A DNA stretch of 64,000 nucleotides. Origin: Synechococcus sp. CB0101. GTDB lineage: Bacteria; Cyanobacteriota; Cyanobacteriia; PCC-6307; Cyanobiaceae. The notes under the pieces were generated by a model. That model was not told where the DNA came from, ran no database searches, and worked only from the letters and a program-made list of their open reading frames with translations. Position 1 is the first letter of the stretch. Every line of letters starts with the position of its first letter. Below are positions 62,052-64,000 of the stretch, in pieces. Where the stretch lies: contig NZ_CP039373.1 of the NCBI RefSeq assembly GCF_000179235.2, forward strand, positions 248,032-312,031, written 5' to 3'. The translations under genes were made by a program, and so were the position numbers.

Positions 62052-63980
62052 TCAGGCTGCCAAACCCATGGCCATAGCAGCGTCTTGCAGTAACGCCTGC
62101 ACGTAGGGATGGGTGCCTTGGGGGTGATCGCTGTTCACGGCGCAGCCGCCCATCGGATCCGGGAGTCCGCGCAGCTCCTCACCGGCTGCATTGCGAATCA
62201 CCAGCGCATCGCCCTCGCGGCTCACCCAGTAGCGGCGGTTGCAACGCTCCAGCACCAGACCATCCCCTGAGCTGGCCCGCAGCGCAGCGATCTCGAGCTG
62301 AAGTTGCTCGGTGCCATTCCAGCGATTCAGACGCAGCTGAAAGGCCACATCCACCTCCTTGGGTAGCTGCTGCTCGTCGTTGCCCCAACGCCAGGCGATG
62401 GCGCGGATCACCGCATCGCCCTGGCGCAAGGTGAGTTGCAGATGGCCGCCGCGCAGCAGCCGCTGCTGGCTGATGCGGCAGCGGCTGCTCCAGAACAGCG
62501 GTGCCGGATGGCCGCTGCCAAAGGGTTCAAGCCGCTGCAGTTGCTGCCAGAACTGGGGGGTGATCTCCTGAAGTTGCACCAGCGCTTCCGGTTCCACCAG
62601 CCGCAGGCCGCCCTGCTGCTGGAGCCAGGTCTCGGCCCGGGCATTGAGGCGCTCATGCAGGGCGGTGATCTGTTCGGCCCGCACCGTGAAGCCTCCGGCG
62701 GCTGGATGGCCGCCATGGCGCTCCAGCAGATCGCTGCAGGCCTGCAGCGCGGCATCCACTGCAAAGCCTCGGGGTGCCCGCACGGAGGCTCGCAGGCGGC
62801 CATCCCCTTCGGAGGCCAGCAGGGCCACCGGCAACCCGAAGGCATCCACCAGCCGGGCCGCCACGATGCCGATCACGCCGTGGTGCCAATGGCTCTGGGC
62901 CAGCAGCAGGAAGGGGCTGCGCTGATCGCCGTCGGCGTCCACCAGGGCGCGTGCCTCCGCTTCGATCGCATCGCAGAGGTCGCGGCGCTGGCGATTGAGC
63001 TGTTCGCATTGGCGAGCCAGTTCCAGGGCTTCTTTCTCATCGGCCGTGGTGAGCAGATCCACCACGAGCTGCGGATCCCCAAGCCGCCCCACCGCGTTGA
63101 TGCGGGGTGCGATCTGAAAGCCCACGGCACCGGCATCCACGGGGGCATCCTCGAGACCGGCCACCTGTTGCAGGGCCTGTAGACCCGCCAGCCCGCTGCG
63201 CTTGAGGCCCGGTAGGCCATCGATCAACCAACGCCGGTTCACCCCCTGCAGGGGAGCCATGTCGGCGATGGTGCCGATGCAGAACAGATCGCGGGCCATG
63301 GCCAGCCCCTGTTCGGAGCGGCAGTTGCGCGCCAGCGCCATGGCCAGCACGTAGGCCAGCCCCACTCCAGCCAGGCCGCGGTAAGGCGAGTGTTCAGGGG
63401 TGCAGGCCGGATGCAGCAGTGCCATCAGGGGCGGCAGCTCCTCCGGCAGGGTGTGGTGGTCGGTCACGACCACGTCCATCTCCAGGGCTTCGGCCCGCAA
63501 CAGGGCCTCGCGGGCGGCGACGCCGTTGTCCACCGTCACCAGCAGGCGAATGCCTTCTTCGGCCAGACGCTCCACCATCCCGGTGTTCAGGCCGTAGCCG
63601 TCGTCGAGCCGGCTGGGGATCTCCGCCTGGGGTTGGGCGCCGAGGTGACGCAGCACGCCCACCAGCAGCGCTGTGCTGGTCATGCCGTCGGCGTCGTAGT
63701 CGCCGCAGATCGCCAGGCGCTCGCCCTGTTTGCAGGCCAGGCGCAGGCGCTGCACCGCTTTGCCCAGATCGGGGAAATGGCGGCGCGGATCTGGCGCTGG
63801 CGCCGGCTCAAGCAAGGCTGCGATCGCCTCAGGATCGCCGTAGCCGCGTCGCTGCAGCACCGCCAGCAGTGGATCGCACAGCCCGCTGCTGCGCAGCTGG
63901 GGATCGATCTGAACCGGTGCCGGCAACTGCCAGCGCTGCTCGGAGGGTTGAGGGAGCAACGCCGGGGGGGCAGACCGCAT
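62052..63980 (-). CDS. recJ: Single-stranded-DNA-specific exonuclease RecJ
   Basis: 5'-3' single-strand DNA exonuclease of recombination and repair. The 642 residues show DHH-family motifs in order: ICGDYDADGMTSTALLV (motif I), VDNGVAAREALL (II), VVTDHHTLPEELPPLMALLHP (III, DHH), LAGVGLAYVLAMAL and SHWHHGVIGIVAARLVD (DHHA1-linked), and HGGHPAAGGFTV with a C-terminal OB-like part. The metal-binding Asp and His residues are intact. The ATG at 63978-63980 gives a usual length. It converges with psb30. Confidence 0.96.
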   Translation of the reverse strand: MRSAPPALLPQPSEQRWQLPAPVQIDPQLRSSGLCDPLLAVLQRRGYGDPEAIAALLEPAPAPDPRRHFPDLGKAVQRLRLACKQGERLAICGDYDADGMTSTALLVGVLRHLGAQPQAEIPSRLDDGYGLNTGMVERLAEEGIRLLVTVDNGVAAREALLRAEALEMDVVVTDHHTLPEELPPLMALLHPACTPEHSPYRGLAGVGLAYVLAMALARNCRSEQGLAMARDLFCIGTIADMAPLQGVNRRWLIDGLPGLKRSGLAGLQALQQVAGLEDAPVDAGAVGFQIAPRINAVGRLGDPQLVVDLLTTADEKEALELARQCEQLNRQRRDLCDAIEAEARALVDADGDQRSPFLLLAQSHWHHGVIGIVAARLVDAFGLPVALLASEGDGRLRASVRAPRGFAVDAALQACSDLLERHGGHPAAGGFTVRAEQITALHERLNARAETWLQQQGGLRLVEPEALVQLQEITPQFWQQLQRLEPFGSGHPAPLFWSSRCRISQQRLLRGGHLQLTLRQGDAVIRAIAWRWGNDEQQLPKEVDVAFQLRLNRWNGTEQLQLEIAALRASSGDGLVLERCNRRYWVSREGDALVIRNAAGEELRGLPDPMGGCAVNSDHPQGTHPYVQALLQDAAMAMGLAA

Positions 63981-64000
63981 CCATTGTGAGGGGCGCCGCC

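Noticed and set aside
1-64000. CRISPR arrays, insertion sequences, prophage or toxin-antitoxin pairs
   Set aside because: No regularly spaced repeats, transposase motifs, integrase or phage structural genes, or typical toxin-antitoxin pair were visible on either strand.

Overview
This 64 kb window is chromosomal DNA from a high-GC picocyanobacterium, most like a Cyanobium or Synechococcus subcluster 5.2 strain. That placement is an inference. It rests on the chlorophyll genes chlH and acsF, the photosystem II subunit psb30, a high-light-inducible protein, a B12-dependent class II ribonucleotide reductase, many cyanobacteria-only DUF families (DUF2949, DUF3038, DUF4335, DUF3531, DUF2996, DUF6464), and very dense, high-GC coding. 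I see no CRISPR array, insertion sequence, prophage or rRNA. One tRNA gene, tRNA-Ser(UGA), is present.

Layout. At 1-5.4 kb the end of folP is followed by a minus-strand exopolysaccharide operon: a HlyD-type membrane fusion protein, a cellulose-synthase-like glycosyltransferase with a PilZ domain, and a CHASE-PAS-GGDEF diguanylate cyclase. At 5.4-9.7 kb lie chlH and a small Nif11-like protein. From 9.8 to 17 kb come dapB, an HLIP with a textbook terminator, a frameshifted FAD hydroxylase, apt, several cyanobacterial DUF genes, an overlapping chain ending in ppk2, and tRNA-Ser. A low-GC islet at 17.6-18.7 kb holds one orphan gene. From 18.7 to 31.1 kb are nrdJ, an MscS channel, a methyltransferase, prfC, a CPP1-like protein, hslO, an orphan CbiO-like ATPase, rsmE and a DUF92/VTE6 protein.

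From 31 to 37.6 kb the minus strand carries an aminotransferase, phnD, two membrane micro-ORFs, phnC, a double-length phnE, an SGNH hydrolase and an alternative sigma factor. This looks like a phosphonate/phosphite uptake cluster. From 37.8 to 49 kb come a family 4 uracil-DNA glycosylase, ispG, ctpA, mfd, a secreted HExxH protein, a stand-alone LigD-phosphoesterase-like protein and a TerC-family membrane protein. From 49 to 64 kb come a DEAD-box helicase with a non-standard start, a J-domain protein, fmt, the tldE/tldD pair, acsF with its terminator, a ubiX homologue, an RNase II/R-family protein that has lost its catalytic motifs, two half-size Gdt1/UPF0016 transporters, a YkgJ-type Cys-cluster protein, psb30 and recJ.

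The main themes are chlorophyll synthesis and photoprotection (chlH, acsF, HLIP, CPP1-like), manganese and PSII (the half-size exchangers, TerC, psb30), phosphorus scavenging (phnDCE, ppk2), c-di-GMP-controlled polysaccharide export, and RNA or translation quality control (mfd, DEAD helicase, prfC, rsmE, fmt, pseudo-RNase). The most unusual items are the catalytically dead RNB protein, the self-contained c-di-GMP/polysaccharide operon, the CTG-start helicase, the micro-ORFs inside the phn operon and the Nif11-like protein attached to chlH. All functions were read from sequence motifs by eye; no database search was run.
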